A stretch of 64,000 nt of DNA from Methanoculleus formosensis (GCF_025384765.1 NZ_VHLL01000007.1:1-64000), one strand, 5' to 3'; positions 7,309 through 16,727 are shown, counted from the first letter of the stretch. A program made the numbers and translations. The notes: generated by a model not told the origin, from the letters alone.

Positions 7309-10289
7309 TCTTCACCGAATCCTCCACCGTCGAGCAGCTGATCCTCGACACCGTCACCCTCCAGCGACGGGCCGAGCGCCTGACCGTCCGAGAACCCCTT
7401 CCCGACCGGGGCGGATCCCTCGGCGGCGACCTCCGCCCGGCCCGCTGGGACTACGTGCCCCCCGCCCAGATCCCGCGCCGTTCCGGCGACGTGATGGTAG
7501 AGCCGTGGCTGCGGGACGCGCTCATCCGTTTGAACCCCGAGATCGCTGCCGAGCCCGACCGGGCCGACGAGGTGATCTACAACCTCCGCGCCGTCATCCT
7601 CGCCGTGCAGGCCGACGGCCTCGTGCGGGCGAACGAGAACTTCATGGCCTGGCTCCGGGGCGAGAAGACCATGCCCTTCGGGCAGAACGGCGAGCACGTC
7701 CCGGTGCGGCTCGTCGACGCCGAGAACCCGGGCAATAACCACCTCGTCGTCACCAACCAGTGGACCTACCAGATCGGCCCGGTAGAGAAGCGGTTCGACA
7801 TCGTCTTCGTCGTCAACGGACTGCCGCTCGTGATCGGCGAGGCAAAGACCCCCACCCGGAGCGCGGTGACCTGGTTTGACGGTGCGTTCCAGATGAATGA
7901 GATCTACGAGAAGCAGGTGCCGGCCATGTTCGTCCCCAACGTCTTCTCCTTCGCCACCGAGGGCAGGGTCTACCGCTACGGTTCGATCAGGATGCCCATC
8001 GACCTCTGGGGACCGTGGCGGACGGAGGAGAACGAACCGGAGGGAACGCTTGCCGATGTGCGCCGGGCGGTCGAGAGCATGCTCCAGCCGGAGATTGTGC
8101 TCGACCTCCTGCAGTACTTCACCCTCTTTGCCACCGACAAGAAACACCGGCGGATCAAGATTATCGCCCGGTACCAGCAGTTCACCACCGCCAACCAGAT
8201 CGTCGAACGGGTCGTAAAAGGCTATCCGAAGAAAGGGCTCATCTGGCACTTCCAGGGCAGCGGAAAATCGCTGCTCATGGTCTTTGCCGCGCAGAAACTC
8301 CGCCTGCACCAGAGACTCGGCAACCCCACGGTGATGATCGTGGTCGACCGCATCGACCTCGACACCCAGATCACCGCCACCTTCAACGCTGCGGACGTCC
8401 CGAACATGGTGGGCGTCGCCACACGGCAGGAACTGCAGACCCTCCTCGCACAGGACGTCCGAAAAGTGCTCATCACCACCATCCACAAGTTCGCCGAAGC
8501 CGATGGAAGCCTGAACGAACGCTCCAACATCATCGTGATGGTCGACGAGGCGCACCGCACCCAGGAAGGGGATCTCGGCCGCAAGATGCGCGAGGCGCTG
8601 CCGAACGCGTTCCTCTTCGGTCTCACCGGGACACCCATCAACCGGGCCGACCGCAACACGTTCTGGGCATTCGGCGCAGACGAAGACGAGAAGGGCTACA
8701 TGAGCCGTTACTCGTTCCAGGAGTCCATCCGCGACCGGGCCACCCTGCCGCTGCACTTCGAGGCACCGGAGGTGAAGTTACAGGTCGATAAGGCGGCGAT
8801 CGACGAAGCCTACCAGGAGATCACCGGCTCCTTGAGCGAACAGGACCGCGACGACCTCGCCAAACGGGCGGCGAAGATGGCGGTGCTCGTGAAGAACCCC
8901 GAACGCGTTCGTGCCGTGGTGAACCACATCGTCAGGCACTACCAGACCAGGGTAGAACCAAACGGTTTCAAGGCGCAGGTGGTGACCTTCGACCGCGAGT
9001 GCTGCGTGCTCTACAAACAGGTGATGGACGAGTTGATTGATCCTGAAGCAAGCGCCATCGTGATGATCAGCCAGTCCGGCGATCCGCCCGAATGGAAAAC
9101 CCATGCCCGTGACAGGGATGCCGAAGAGAAACTGCTCGACCGCTTCCGCGACCCGGCGGACCCGCTCAAGTTCATCATCGTCACCAGCAAGCTGTTGACC
9201 GGTTTCGATGCGCCGATCCTGCAGGCGATGTATCTCGACAAACCGATGAAGGACCATAACCTCCTGCAGGCCATCTGCCGGACAAACCGCACCTTCGGCC
9301 AGAAGAAGACCCACGGCCTCATCGTGGACTACATCGGCATCTTCGACGACGTGGCTCGTGCGCTCGACTTCGACGAGAGAGCCGTGCAGCAGATCATCAC
9401 AAACATCGACGAACTGCGTAAAGCGCTGCCCGTCCGGGTGCAGAAGTGCCTTGCCTTCTTCCCGGGAGTAGATCGGACAAAAGGCGGCTACGAAGGGCTT
9501 ATGGAAGCGCAGCAATGCCTGCCCGACAACGAAGTCCGCGACAGGTTTGCAGCGGAGTATTCCGTGCTCGGTACCATCTGGGAGGCACTGTCTCCCGACC
9601 CCGTGCTCGGGCCGTACGAGAGAGACTTCCGGTGGCTCACGCAGGTCTATGAATCCGTCAGGCCTCCGAGCGGCCACGGGAGGCTGCTCTGGCACGCCCT
9701 CGGCGCGAAGACGGTCGATCTGATCAACCAGAACGTCCATGTGCAGTCGATGCGGGACGATGTCGAGACGCTGGTGCTGGATGCGCAGGTGCTCGACGAG
9801 ATCCTGGGCGACGCCGAACCGGAGAAGAGAGCTCGCGAGATCGAGATAAAACTCATCGCCCGATTGCGCAGGCATGCAACAAACCCGGCGTTCATCGCGC
9901 TGGGCGAGCGACTGGAAAAAGTGAGGGAACGCCACGAGCAGGGCTTCCTCACCAGCCTGGAGTTCCTCAAGGCCATCCTCGAGGTGGCGAGAGACGTCGT
10001 CGAGGCCGAACGGGAGACCGATCCGGAGGAAGAACGCGACAGGGCAAAAGAAGCCCTCACCGAGCTCTTCAACGAGGCAAAGAACAAAGGCACTCATATC
10101 ATCGTCGAGCGAATCGTGACCGATATCGACGAGATCGTGAAGAAAGTGCGTTTCCCCGACTGGCAGCATACCTCGCAGGGTGAGCGGCTGGTGCAGAAGG
10201 AACTCCGGCGCACCCTCCTCAAGTACAAACTCCACACCGACCAGGAGCTCTTCGACCGTGCCTATGCCTACATCCGGCAGTATTACTAG
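7305..10289 (+). CDS. hsdR: Type I restriction endonuclease subunit HsdR
   Basis: 994-residue motor/nuclease subunit. The N-terminal nuclease core shows RFDIVFVVNG followed by VIGEAK (about residues 164-184), the D...ExK arrangement of the PD-(D/E)XK fold. Walker A FQGSGKS is near residue 318 and the DEAH box (MVDEAHRTQ) at 414; helicase motifs SKLLTGFDAP and QAICRTNR follow, then a C-terminal helical region that binds the methylase. Start ATG overlaps the fusion gene's stop (ATGA). All key motifs are present, so the nuclease should be active. Confidence 0.96.
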   Translation: MIFTESSTVEQLILDTVTLQRRAERLTVREPLPDRGGSLGGDLRPARWDYVPPAQIPRRSGDVMVEPWLRDALIRLNPEIAAEPDRADEVIYNLRAVILAVQADGLVRANENFMAWLRGEKTMPFGQNGEHVPVRLVDAENPGNNHLVVTNQWTYQIGPVEKRFDIVFVVNGLPLVIGEAKTPTRSAVTWFDGAFQMNEIYEKQVPAMFVPNVFSFATEGRVYRYGSIRMPIDLWGPWRTEENEPEGTLADVRRAVESMLQPEIVLDLLQYFTLFATDKKHRRIKIIARYQQFTTANQIVERVVKGYPKKGLIWHFQGSGKSLLMVFAAQKLRLHQRLGNPTVMIVVDRIDLDTQITATFNAADVPNMVGVATRQELQTLLAQDVRKVLITTIHKFAEADGSLNERSNIIVMVDEAHRTQEGDLGRKMREALPNAFLFGLTGTPINRADRNTFWAFGADEDEKGYMSRYSFQESIRDRATLPLHFEAPEVKLQVDKAAIDEAYQEITGSLSEQDRDDLAKRAAKMAVLVKNPERVRAVVNHIVRHYQTRVEPNGFKAQVVTFDRECCVLYKQVMDELIDPEASAIVMISQSGDPPEWKTHARDRDAEEKLLDRFRDPADPLKFIIVTSKLLTGFDAPILQAMYLDKPMKDHNLLQAICRTNRTFGQKKTHGLIVDYIGIFDDVARALDFDERAVQQIITNIDELRKALPVRVQKCLAFFPGVDRTKGGYEGLMEAQQCLPDNEVRDRFAAEYSVLGTIWEALSPDPVLGPYERDFRWLTQVYESVRPPSGHGRLLWHALGAKTVDLINQNVHVQSMRDDVETLVLDAQVLDEILGDAEPEKRAREIEIKLIARLRRHATNPAFIALGERLEKVRERHEQGFLTSLEFLKAILEVARDVVEAERETDPEEERDRAKEALTELFNEAKNKGTHIIVERIVTDIDEIVKKVRFPDWQHTSQGERLVQKELRRTLLKYKLHTDQELFDRAYAYIRQYY

Positions 10290-10726
10290 TGATCATATCA
10301 ATCCTCAAGTTTCAGCTGGAGGAGAATCAAAGGAGCGCTCCAGATGGAGAGATAATATTGAGCAAAGAGGGATTTCATGGGAAAGCACGCTTGAAGTGGT
10401 CAATTTACTACGCTGAACGAGAGGGCTCTAAAGTGCGGGTTAAACGCTCGGCAGACAAACGAGGCGAAGGCATAATGACACCAGAGAGAATCAAAGCACA
10501 GATACTTCCGTATCTGGGCGTATGGGGGATACAACTGCCGATTGTGATCAAGACATATTATTCTGTCAAACCATCTGGATTAGCTACCACAATGCGTGGT
10601 GGAAAACCGGCATTTACACCAGCAAGTCCAAAAATGGATACAGAGGAATATTCATTCTACATCGATGGAGATCAGACAATTTTTGAGGTCGTCAATGAAA
10701 TGGAGATCCAGCAGATTAATAGTTGA
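10289..10726 (+). CDS. Hypothetical protein at the end of the RM operon
   Basis: 145 residues starting with a GTG that shares one base with the hsdR stop codon, so it is probably co-translated. The sequence is beta-rich (ARLKWSIYYAEREG, YSFYIDGDQTIFEVV) with no motif I recognise. The DNA is A+T richer than hsdR. It ends 11 bases inside the 3' end of a convergent gene. Its position suggests an accessory role in the island, but no function can be assigned. Confidence 0.6.
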   Translation: MIISILKFQLEENQRSAPDGEIILSKEGFHGKARLKWSIYYAEREGSKVRVKRSADKRGEGIMTPERIKAQILPYLGVWGIQLPIVIKTYYSVKPSGLATTMRGGKPAFTPASPKMDTEEYSFYIDGDQTIFEVVNEMEIQQINS

Positions 10727-11081
10727 ACACTTTCTTTTCAACCATTGCTGTTAGATCTTCAAAACCCTCATATGTCGCTTTTATTCCGGCAACATAGTTT
10801 CCGTCATCAAGAGATGTGCCAGCACTGCCGATGGCATTCCGTGTTTTTCGAAAGATTGGATCTTGATAACGCTCGAACAACTCTTCTAAGTCTTTGCACA
10901 CGTTTTTAGATACCTGTTTCAGTACAACTCGCGTAAGAGCCATCTGGTCAGGGTTCTGGTTTGCCTGTTCCAATAATCTTACGTGTCCATAGAGGTCCTG
11001 GAGGAGGAGAATTTTCCCAATTACCCGTTGAGTTCCAATATTGAGCAGTTGTCTATGCTGCTCGCCATCAAGTGGTTCCAT
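10716..11081 (-). CDS. Hypothetical helical protein
   Basis: 121 residues, largely alpha-helical (RVIGKILLLQDLYGHVRLLE, LTRVVLKQVSKNVCKDLEEL). It overlaps the convergent gene by 11 bases. The ATG at 11081 has only a weak ribosome site (AGGGTG), and the frame continues upstream for 19 protein-like codons (YIPFEAEGLYSSAGKTG) to a stop at 11139-11141 without any ATG, GTG or TTG. The true N-terminus may have been lost or start at a non-standard codon. No family recognised. Confidence 0.55.
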   Translation of the reverse strand: MEPLDGEQHRQLLNIGTQRVIGKILLLQDLYGHVRLLEQANQNPDQMALTRVVLKQVSKNVCKDLEELFERYQDPIFRKTRNAIGSAGTSLDDGNYVAGIKATYEGFEDLTAMVEKKVFNY

Positions 11082-11299
11082 GCACCCTGTTTTTCCAGCA
11101 CTGGAATAAAGCCCTTCCGCTTCGAAAGGAATATAGAATTAAGGCGATCTCGTCAAGGTTCAGAATGTTCAAACCTTAGAAAACGTGGGACGAACTTTAT
11201 TTGAGAGGAGACACTTTCGGACAATCTCCTAGGTATCATCGTTCATTTGCCGGAGGTGGCTTCTCCGGTTAAATAATGCCAAAGATTAAATTCACGGAA

Positions 11300-11384
11300 T
11301 GCGAGGGGTGGGATTCGAACCCACGGACTCCTTCGAGAACGGATCTTAAGTCCGTCGGTGTTGGCCGGGCTTACCTACCCTCGC
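11300..11384 (-). tRNA. tRNA-Leu (anticodon UAA)
   Basis: Class II cloverleaf on the minus strand. The acceptor GCGAGGG pairs with CCCTCGC followed by discriminator A; anticodon stem ACGGA/TCCGT encloses loop CTTAAGA (anticodon TAA); a variable arm follows; the T arm is GTGGG/CCCAC with loop TTCGAAT. The D stem is the atypical GGT/ACC. CCA is not encoded. The 3' end faces the restriction island, the usual orientation for an island that entered at a tRNA. Confidence 0.95.
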
Positions 11385-11485
11385 TCAAAAGATCCAATAA
11401 CTATTGTTGATTGCACGTAATAAGTCCGACGCCGGATGACGGCTTCGGCAGACGGCGAGATCTAGTAACCTTTTTTAGTATTAAA

Positions 11486-11526
11486 TCTTAAGTCCACCGC
11501 CTTTGGCCGGGCTTGGCTACCCTCGC
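11486..11526 (-). pseudogene. 5' half of a second tRNA-Leu(UAA)
   Basis: The minus strand repeats the first half of a leucine tRNA: GCGAGGG acceptor arm, a canonical GCC/GGC D stem, anticodon arm 5' strand GTGGA and loop CTTAAGA, then unrelated A+T-rich DNA. The 3' half is missing, so no cloverleaf can form. About 50 bases upstream also resemble the upstream region of the intact gene (both contain GGACTTA then TAC and TGC), so a promoter copy may be present. Confidence 0.8.
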
Positions 11527-11675
11527 TCGAAAAGTGCCATTACCTATTCTCCACCGCATGTATTAAGTCCAGCGCCCGCATGCCGCCGGGGAAAAACCCG
11601 CTCCGGCAACCATTCTCCAGGGCGACTCCCGAGGCCAAAGGTATTTGAGGACGGGCCCGAAGACTGGAGGCTACC

Positions 11676-12137
11676 ATGGAGAGAGACCGTAACCCGGACA
11701 CGCCCGAAGTCCCCTACTGGCACGTCTGGACCGACGAGAACGGCGTGAGTCGGCAGGACCGCTGCCGGCTTACCGACTTCGCGTTCGCAAGCGTATCGCA
11801 GGGTGCCGCGCCGTCGTGGATCGGGAGACCCGGCGACCCGGCAGCCCGCGTCGTCGTCCTCGTCCTGCCCGCGGGCTGGGTCGGCGAGTGGCGCGAGTTC
11901 CCGGAACCGCAGTGGATCGTGCCGCTCTCGGGCCGCTGGTTCGTCGAGACGATGGACGGCACCCGCGTGGAGATGGGGCCGGGGGAACTCTCGTTCGGGA
12001 ATGACCGGAATACCCGGCCCAACGGGCAGGGGCACAGGGGCCATAGATCGGGGACGGTGGGCAACGAACCCGCGGTGCTGATGCTCGTCCAGGTAGAGCG
12101 GCGCTCAAGCCCCGGCCGGCCCTGCCTGCCGGAATAA
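11676..12137 (+). CDS. Cupin-fold protein
   Basis: 153 residues forming one cupin barrel: PAGWVGEWREFPEPQWIVPL, then GRWFVETMDG, then VEMGPGELSFGND. The pattern matches small RmlC-like cupins. The usual metal-binding histidines of cupin motif 1 are not evident, so catalysis is uncertain. GGAGGCTACC lies before the ATG. It is followed at 27 bases by a membrane protein gene in the same direction. Substrate unknown. Confidence 0.65.
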   Translation: MERDRNPDTPEVPYWHVWTDENGVSRQDRCRLTDFAFASVSQGAAPSWIGRPGDPAARVVVLVLPAGWVGEWREFPEPQWIVPLSGRWFVETMDGTRVEMGPGELSFGNDRNTRPNGQGHRGHRSGTVGNEPAVLMLVQVERRSSPGRPCLPE

Positions 12138-12164
12138 CCGACCGCCACGACCGGAGATAAACCG

Positions 12165-12788
12165 ATGACCAGAACACGTCTCGCAGTACTCTCGCTCGCG
12201 GTTGCAGGCGCCTGCTTCTTCGCGTATCCCGCGATCCGACCGTACACCGTCGAAGCGTCCCTCGCCGGCGCCGGGGCATTCGCCTCCACCGCCTGGCTCC
12301 TCTCGCACACGCTCGCCATGATGGGGTTCATCCTGCTCGTTCTCGGATTGCTCGGCCTCTACGGCATCCTGCGCGAGACAAAGGCCGAACCCCAGGGCAT
12401 CGCGGCGCTCGTCCTGACCTGGACCGGCGTCGGGCTGATCCTCCCCTATTACGGGGCCGAGACGTTCGCGCTCGCCGCCGTCGGCCGGGAGGCGATCGAG
12501 CAGAACAGCGTCGATCTTCTGGTAACGCTCACGGACGCGATCCGGTTCGGGGCAGGCGTCTGGCTCTTCGGTGCGGGCCTCCTCGCTCTTGCGGCAGGCA
12601 GCATCCTCTTCGGGGCCGCGATCTGGCGCTCGGGCATCCTCCCTGGGTGGAGCGGCATCCCGCTCGCGCTCGGGTTCGTGCTCTTCCTCCCGCAGTTCTT
12701 CGCGCCCCCGGCGGTCCGGATCGCCCACGGGCTGCTCGTCATGATCGGATGCTGGCTCATGGCGTGGAGCATGACGAAACGCCGGTAG
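12165..12788 (+). CDS. Hypothetical integral membrane protein
   Basis: 207 residues with about six hydrophobic segments (residues near 5-22, 45-68, 80-100, 120-150, 160-180, 183-203) and short loops. The first segment could be an uncleaved signal anchor. It resembles small DUF4386-type membrane proteins in general layout, but I cannot assign a family firmly. It is convergent with the aminotransferase gene, with six bases between stops. Confidence 0.6.
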   Translation: MTRTRLAVLSLAVAGACFFAYPAIRPYTVEASLAGAGAFASTAWLLSHTLAMMGFILLVLGLLGLYGILRETKAEPQGIAALVLTWTGVGLILPYYGAETFALAAVGREAIEQNSVDLLVTLTDAIRFGAGVWLFGAGLLALAAGSILFGAAIWRSGILPGWSGIPLALGFVLFLPQFFAPPAVRIAHGLLVMIGCWLMAWSMTKRR

Positions 12789-12794
12789 CCCCTC

Positions 12795-13973
12795 TCACGC
12801 CAGCCGCCGCACCACCCTCGCCAGCCGGTGGATCCCCTCCGCGATCTCCTCCTCGCCAGCCGCCGAGAAGTTCAGCCGGATCGTATCCTCCCCGCCGCCG
12901 TCGGCGTAGAACGGAACCCCGGGGAGGACCGCTACGCCCTCCTTGACACCCTCTGAAAAGACCTCCATCGACGAGATCCCATCCGGCAGCGTCGCCGTCA
13001 TGAACATCCCGCCCTCGGGGTTCGTATGGGTCGTCCCCGGCGGCATCAGGTCGTTGAGGAGGTCGCACATCAGCCGGCAGTTTGCGCCGTAGACCGCCGC
13101 GACGCGGGCGACGTGGGCATCGAGATCGTGCGTCGAAAGGTAGCGGTGCAGGATCACCTGGCAGAGGAAGTTCGAGTGGAGGTCGGCCGCCTGCTTCGCG
13201 ACGTTGAACTCCCGGAGGATCGGCGCCGGCGCGTATATCCAGCCGATCCGCATCCCCGGCGCGACGATCTTAGAAAACGACCCCGAGATCACCGTTTGCT
13301 CCGGAAGGTAGCGCTTCACCGGCGGCCGGGGCTTTCCGTCGAAGAAGAGCTCGCCAAACGCATCATCCTCGTAGAAGACCGTATCCGTCCCTTCGAGGAC
13401 CTCCGCGACCGCCCGCCGCTTGCCTTCCGAGTAGGTCGTCCCCGAGGGGTTCTGCGAGTTCGGGATACCGTAGAAGAACTTCGGCGCATGGTCGCGGATG
13501 AGCGATGCGAACGCCGCAAGGTCCGGGCCGTCCTCCTCCAGGGGAACCGAGTGAACGACTGGTTCGTAGAGGGAGAAGGCCTCGATCGCGCCGAGGTAGC
13601 CCGGCCGCTCCATCCCGACGGCGTCCCCCGAGTCGAGGAAGATCTTCGCGACCAGGTCGAGGCACTGCTGCGAGCCGTTCACGATCTGGATCTCTTCAGG
13701 CGTCGCCGGGAGGCCGAGCCTCCGCCGGTAACGGTCGGCGATGAACTCCCGGAGAGGGAGGTAGCCGTCCGTCGTCGTGTACTGGAGCGCCGCCCGCCCT
13801 TCGTCGGCGAAGACCTCGCGGGCCGCCTCCCGGATCCCCTCGACGTCGATGTATGCCGAGCCCGGCAGGCCTCCAGCAAACGATATCACCCCGGGCACCG
13901 CCGAGACCCGGAAGAGCTCTTCGAGGAACGACTCCGGGGCACGCCCCATCCGACCAGCGAACCGGTAGTTCAT
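12795..13973 (-). CDS. PLP-dependent aminotransferase, class I/II (LysN/AadR-like)
   Basis: 392 residues, fold type I aminotransferase. The PLP lysine is in SGSFSKIVAPGMRIGWIYAP, the substrate and PLP region in IVNGSQQCLDLVAKIFLDSG, and the YEDDAFGEL segment carries the aspartate that contacts the pyridine ring. The overall pattern matches the 2-aminoadipate/aromatic aminotransferase subgroup common in archaea. It is a single gene between convergent and co-directional neighbours; the true amino donor cannot be read from sequence. Confidence 0.88.
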   Translation of the reverse strand: MNYRFAGRMGRAPESFLEELFRVSAVPGVISFAGGLPGSAYIDVEGIREAAREVFADEGRAALQYTTTDGYLPLREFIADRYRRRLGLPATPEEIQIVNGSQQCLDLVAKIFLDSGDAVGMERPGYLGAIEAFSLYEPVVHSVPLEEDGPDLAAFASLIRDHAPKFFYGIPNSQNPSGTTYSEGKRRAVAEVLEGTDTVFYEDDAFGELFFDGKPRPPVKRYLPEQTVISGSFSKIVAPGMRIGWIYAPAPILREFNVAKQAADLHSNFLCQVILHRYLSTHDLDAHVARVAAVYGANCRLMCDLLNDLMPPGTTHTNPEGGMFMTATLPDGISSMEVFSEGVKEGVAVLPGVPFYADGGGEDTIRLNFSAAGEEEIAEGIHRLARVVRRLA

Positions 13974-14016
13974 GATAGGGGTTGGGCGTGCAGAAAGAAA
14001 AAGGGCGTTCCCGCCC

Positions 14017-15756
14017 CTACTGGAGCGCGATATAGGCGAGGACCGAGAGCAGGAACGCGAGGATGAGGATCATCAGGCTCAGCGGGGCGATGAACGCGAG
14101 CATCGCGTTCACGGTGCTCGCGAGCTGCGAGACCCGCTGCGACCCGAAGACGACGACCCCCTCGCACGAAGCCGTCGCCGCCCCCACGCGGGCCGGCGCG
14201 AGATCGGCGATCGCTTCGCGGACTGCCTGCTCGATGTAGGGAACGATCGCCTTCGCCGGCACCACGTAGCCGACCGGGTTCTTACCGGTGATCGTGTTCA
14301 CCGTGTGCGTATCGGTCGTCATGATCTCCGCCTCGTCGACGTCTTCGAGCGCCACCGCCCGCAGTTGCTCCCGGACGCCCGGAGCAACGTTGTTCCCGTC
14401 GATCAGGACATAGGCCGCCCGCTTCCCCTCGACCTCCGTCACCAGCGCCTGCACCCCGAGCGACCCGAACCCCTGCTCGCGGGTGAACGGAACCCTGACG
14501 TGGGAGACACCGATCGAGAGCGGCTCCGCCGGGAGGTCCCGTGCGGCCCGGAATCCCTCGCGTGCGGCGGCGATGTACTCCGTCGCGATCTTCGTCGCCG
14601 GGAGGACCGGGGAGCCCACGCTGGTCATGCAGTTGTGAGCGTCCACGAACGCGACCTCTGAGAAGTCGCACCGCCCCTCGGCCATGATCGCCATCCCGAT
14701 CGAGTAGTCGAGGTCCTCTGTGCGCTCCGGCGACCGGGTGCTCACCATCAGGAGGGCGTCCCCGAACCGCTGGCAGAGGATCGAGACCGAGCCCGATTCG
14801 ACCCGGACAGGACGGCTCGCGGTGGTAGAGTAGGCGAGCCCCTCCCGCGACGCCTCGACGGCGCGGGCGATCTTCTCGATCTCGCTCTCCGAGACCAGGT
14901 TGAAGTCGTGGGTGGCGCAGCCGTGGGCGACAAGCGTCTCCTCGGGGAAGGTGTCGTGGAGGATCCGGGGGAGGTTCCCGCCGCCGACGTCGCCCATCGG
15001 GCCGGGGTGGACGTTCGGGACGGTGAAGAGGACGTTCTTCCCCGAGTCACGGGAGAAGAAGAGGGAGATCTGGGGCACATAGACCTCCTCGCCGATCTCG
15101 CGGAAGAAGTCCTCCATGTTCTTCGACCCGTCGGTCAGGTGGGCGATGAAGGTGTTGAGGAAGTTGAGCCCGCTGATCTGGAACGCCCGCTTCAGCGGCC
15201 GCTCGATCACCCAGATCAGGAAGACGAAGACCAGCCCGAAGACCACCTGGAGGAGGAGGGCGTAAGGCGCGAACCCGGGGGTGAAGAACCAGGCTCCGAC
15301 CGCTATGGCAACCGCACTCTGGGTGAACGCGGGGAGGACCATCCGGGAGATCCGGTAATCGGCGACGGCTACGAGAACCAGCAGCCGGAGGCCGAAGGCC
15401 AGGCCAAACGCGATCGCATAGAGCGTGGGAAAGAGAGCACGACCGAAGAGAAGCACCGGCGAGAGGCTCAGGATCACCGCAAGAACCGTGCAGGCCAGGG
15501 CGAGGAGCGCCGAGCGGTTCCAGGTGATGTAGCCGCCGAAGGCCCGCACCAGCGGCACCGCCAGCAGGAGAGCGACCAGTGCCGGGACCGAGAACCCGAG
15601 GGTGCCGACCAGGAACAGCTCGTCCCACACCCGGTAGGTAGCAGCATCGATGACGAGGCCGAGCACGACGATGAGTGCAAGCGACCGCGGCCAGGACGGG
15701 GCGGAGAAGATGTAGCGGGTGAGCCGCTCGACACGCACGTCGGGGCCGGACTCCAT
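14017..15756 (-). CDS. DUF2070 family membrane protein
   Basis: 579 residues. The N-terminal 190 residues hold seven or so membrane helices; the long soluble part contains conserved segments such as VHPGPMGDVGGGNLP and ATHDFNLVSE, and a last helix (PLSMILILAFLLSVLAYIAL) anchors the C-terminus. This is the archaeal DUF2070 family, of unknown function; the HPGP and Asp/His-rich segments suggest a metal-dependent domain. GGAGGCGCC before the ATG supports the start. Confidence 0.85.
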   Translation of the reverse strand: MESGPDVRVERLTRYIFSAPSWPRSLALIVVLGLVIDAATYRVWDELFLVGTLGFSVPALVALLLAVPLVRAFGGYITWNRSALLALACTVLAVILSLSPVLLFGRALFPTLYAIAFGLAFGLRLLVLVAVADYRISRMVLPAFTQSAVAIAVGAWFFTPGFAPYALLLQVVFGLVFVFLIWVIERPLKRAFQISGLNFLNTFIAHLTDGSKNMEDFFREIGEEVYVPQISLFFSRDSGKNVLFTVPNVHPGPMGDVGGGNLPRILHDTFPEETLVAHGCATHDFNLVSESEIEKIARAVEASREGLAYSTTASRPVRVESGSVSILCQRFGDALLMVSTRSPERTEDLDYSIGMAIMAEGRCDFSEVAFVDAHNCMTSVGSPVLPATKIATEYIAAAREGFRAARDLPAEPLSIGVSHVRVPFTREQGFGSLGVQALVTEVEGKRAAYVLIDGNNVAPGVREQLRAVALEDVDEAEIMTTDTHTVNTITGKNPVGYVVPAKAIVPYIEQAVREAIADLAPARVGAATASCEGVVVFGSQRVSQLASTVNAMLAFIAPLSLMILILAFLLSVLAYIALQ

Positions 15757-15836
15757 CAGGCGCCTCCGGGTAGTCTCGGGCCGGAAACGGCAGCCGGCAG
15801 AGAGATGCCGGCTATCTGCGCTGTATTACCCATAAT

Positions 15837-16727
15837 TCAGATAATAATTTCGCCGGGCTCGCCAAAGACCTTCCGATACCGTGCAAGCATCCGCTCCCAG
15901 TCGGGAAGGTTCGTCTGGGTGCCCGTCCTCTCGACGACGAAGGACGAGACCACCGCCCCCGCACGGCAGCAGTCGAGCGGGGCGTAGCCCCTCCGGAACG
16001 CCGTGAGGAACCCGGCACGGTAGCCGTCTCCGGCACCGGTGGGGTCGACGGCCTCGACCGTGACCGCCGGAACGTGATACTCCTCGCCGTCCACGCAGAG
16101 GATGCTCCCCTCCACCCCCCGGGTCGTGACGGTCATCGGGATCGACGCGACGAGTGCGGTCCGCTCCAGCCCCAGCATATCGCACATCCGGTCCATCTCA
16201 TGGTTGTTCGAGAAGAGAATGTCGATGTTCGCGAGGATGATCTCGAGCTGGTCCGGGGTGTAGCGGAGGAGATCCTGCCCCGGGTCGAAGGAGGCGAACT
16301 TGCTCTTCTGGGCCACCCGGACGTTGAAGTCGGGGTCGGCCGTCGCCATGTGGACGAAGTCGAGAGCGGGAGCCTCCGCGCGGGAGAACGCGGTCGACGC
16401 GCCCCACTCAAAGAAGGTCTCCTGGTCGCCGTCGTCGTCCGTGAAGACGTACGCGGTCGCGGTCCGGGCATCGTTCACCTGGGTGAAGTCCTGCACGATC
16501 TCGAGGCCGTGCAGCCAGCGGTCGTAGTCGCTCCCCGGAAAGTCCCCGCCGACCGCGGAGACCAGCCGGCACCGTTCCCCGAGCACTGCAATCCCGGCCG
16601 CGATGTTCGCCGCCCCGCCGCCGAAGTAGACCTCGTGGCCGGCGATGTAGGTCGAGTTGTGCCGCCCGGGGAGTTTCGGCACCTGGAAGAGATGGTCGAT
16701 GGCGGTATGCCCGACGACGGAGATCAT
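15837..16727 (-). CDS. PfkB-family carbohydrate/nucleoside kinase
   Basis: 296-residue ribokinase-fold kinase. The PfkB signature [15 protein letters not shown] holds the catalytic Asp and the anion hole; the N-terminal substrate lid shows [17 protein letters not shown]. Archaeal members phosphorylate nucleosides or sugars; the substrate cannot be deduced. The start codon overlaps the end of the UPF0212 gene by four bases, so the two are co-translated. Confidence 0.88.
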   Translation of the reverse strand: MISVVGHTAIDHLFQVPKLPGRHNSTYIAGHEVYFGGGAANIAAGIAVLGERCRLVSAVGGDFPGSDYDRWLHGLEIVQDFTQVNDARTATAYVFTDDDGDQETFFEWGASTAFSRAEAPALDFVHMATADPDFNVRVAQKSKFASFDPGQDLLRYTPDQLEIILANIDILFSNNHEMDRMCDMLGLERTALVASIPMTVTTRGVEGSILCVDGEEYHVPAVTVEAVDPTGAGDGYRAGFLTAFRRGYAPLDCCRAGAVVSSFVVERTGTQTNLPDWERMLARYRKVFGEPGEIII

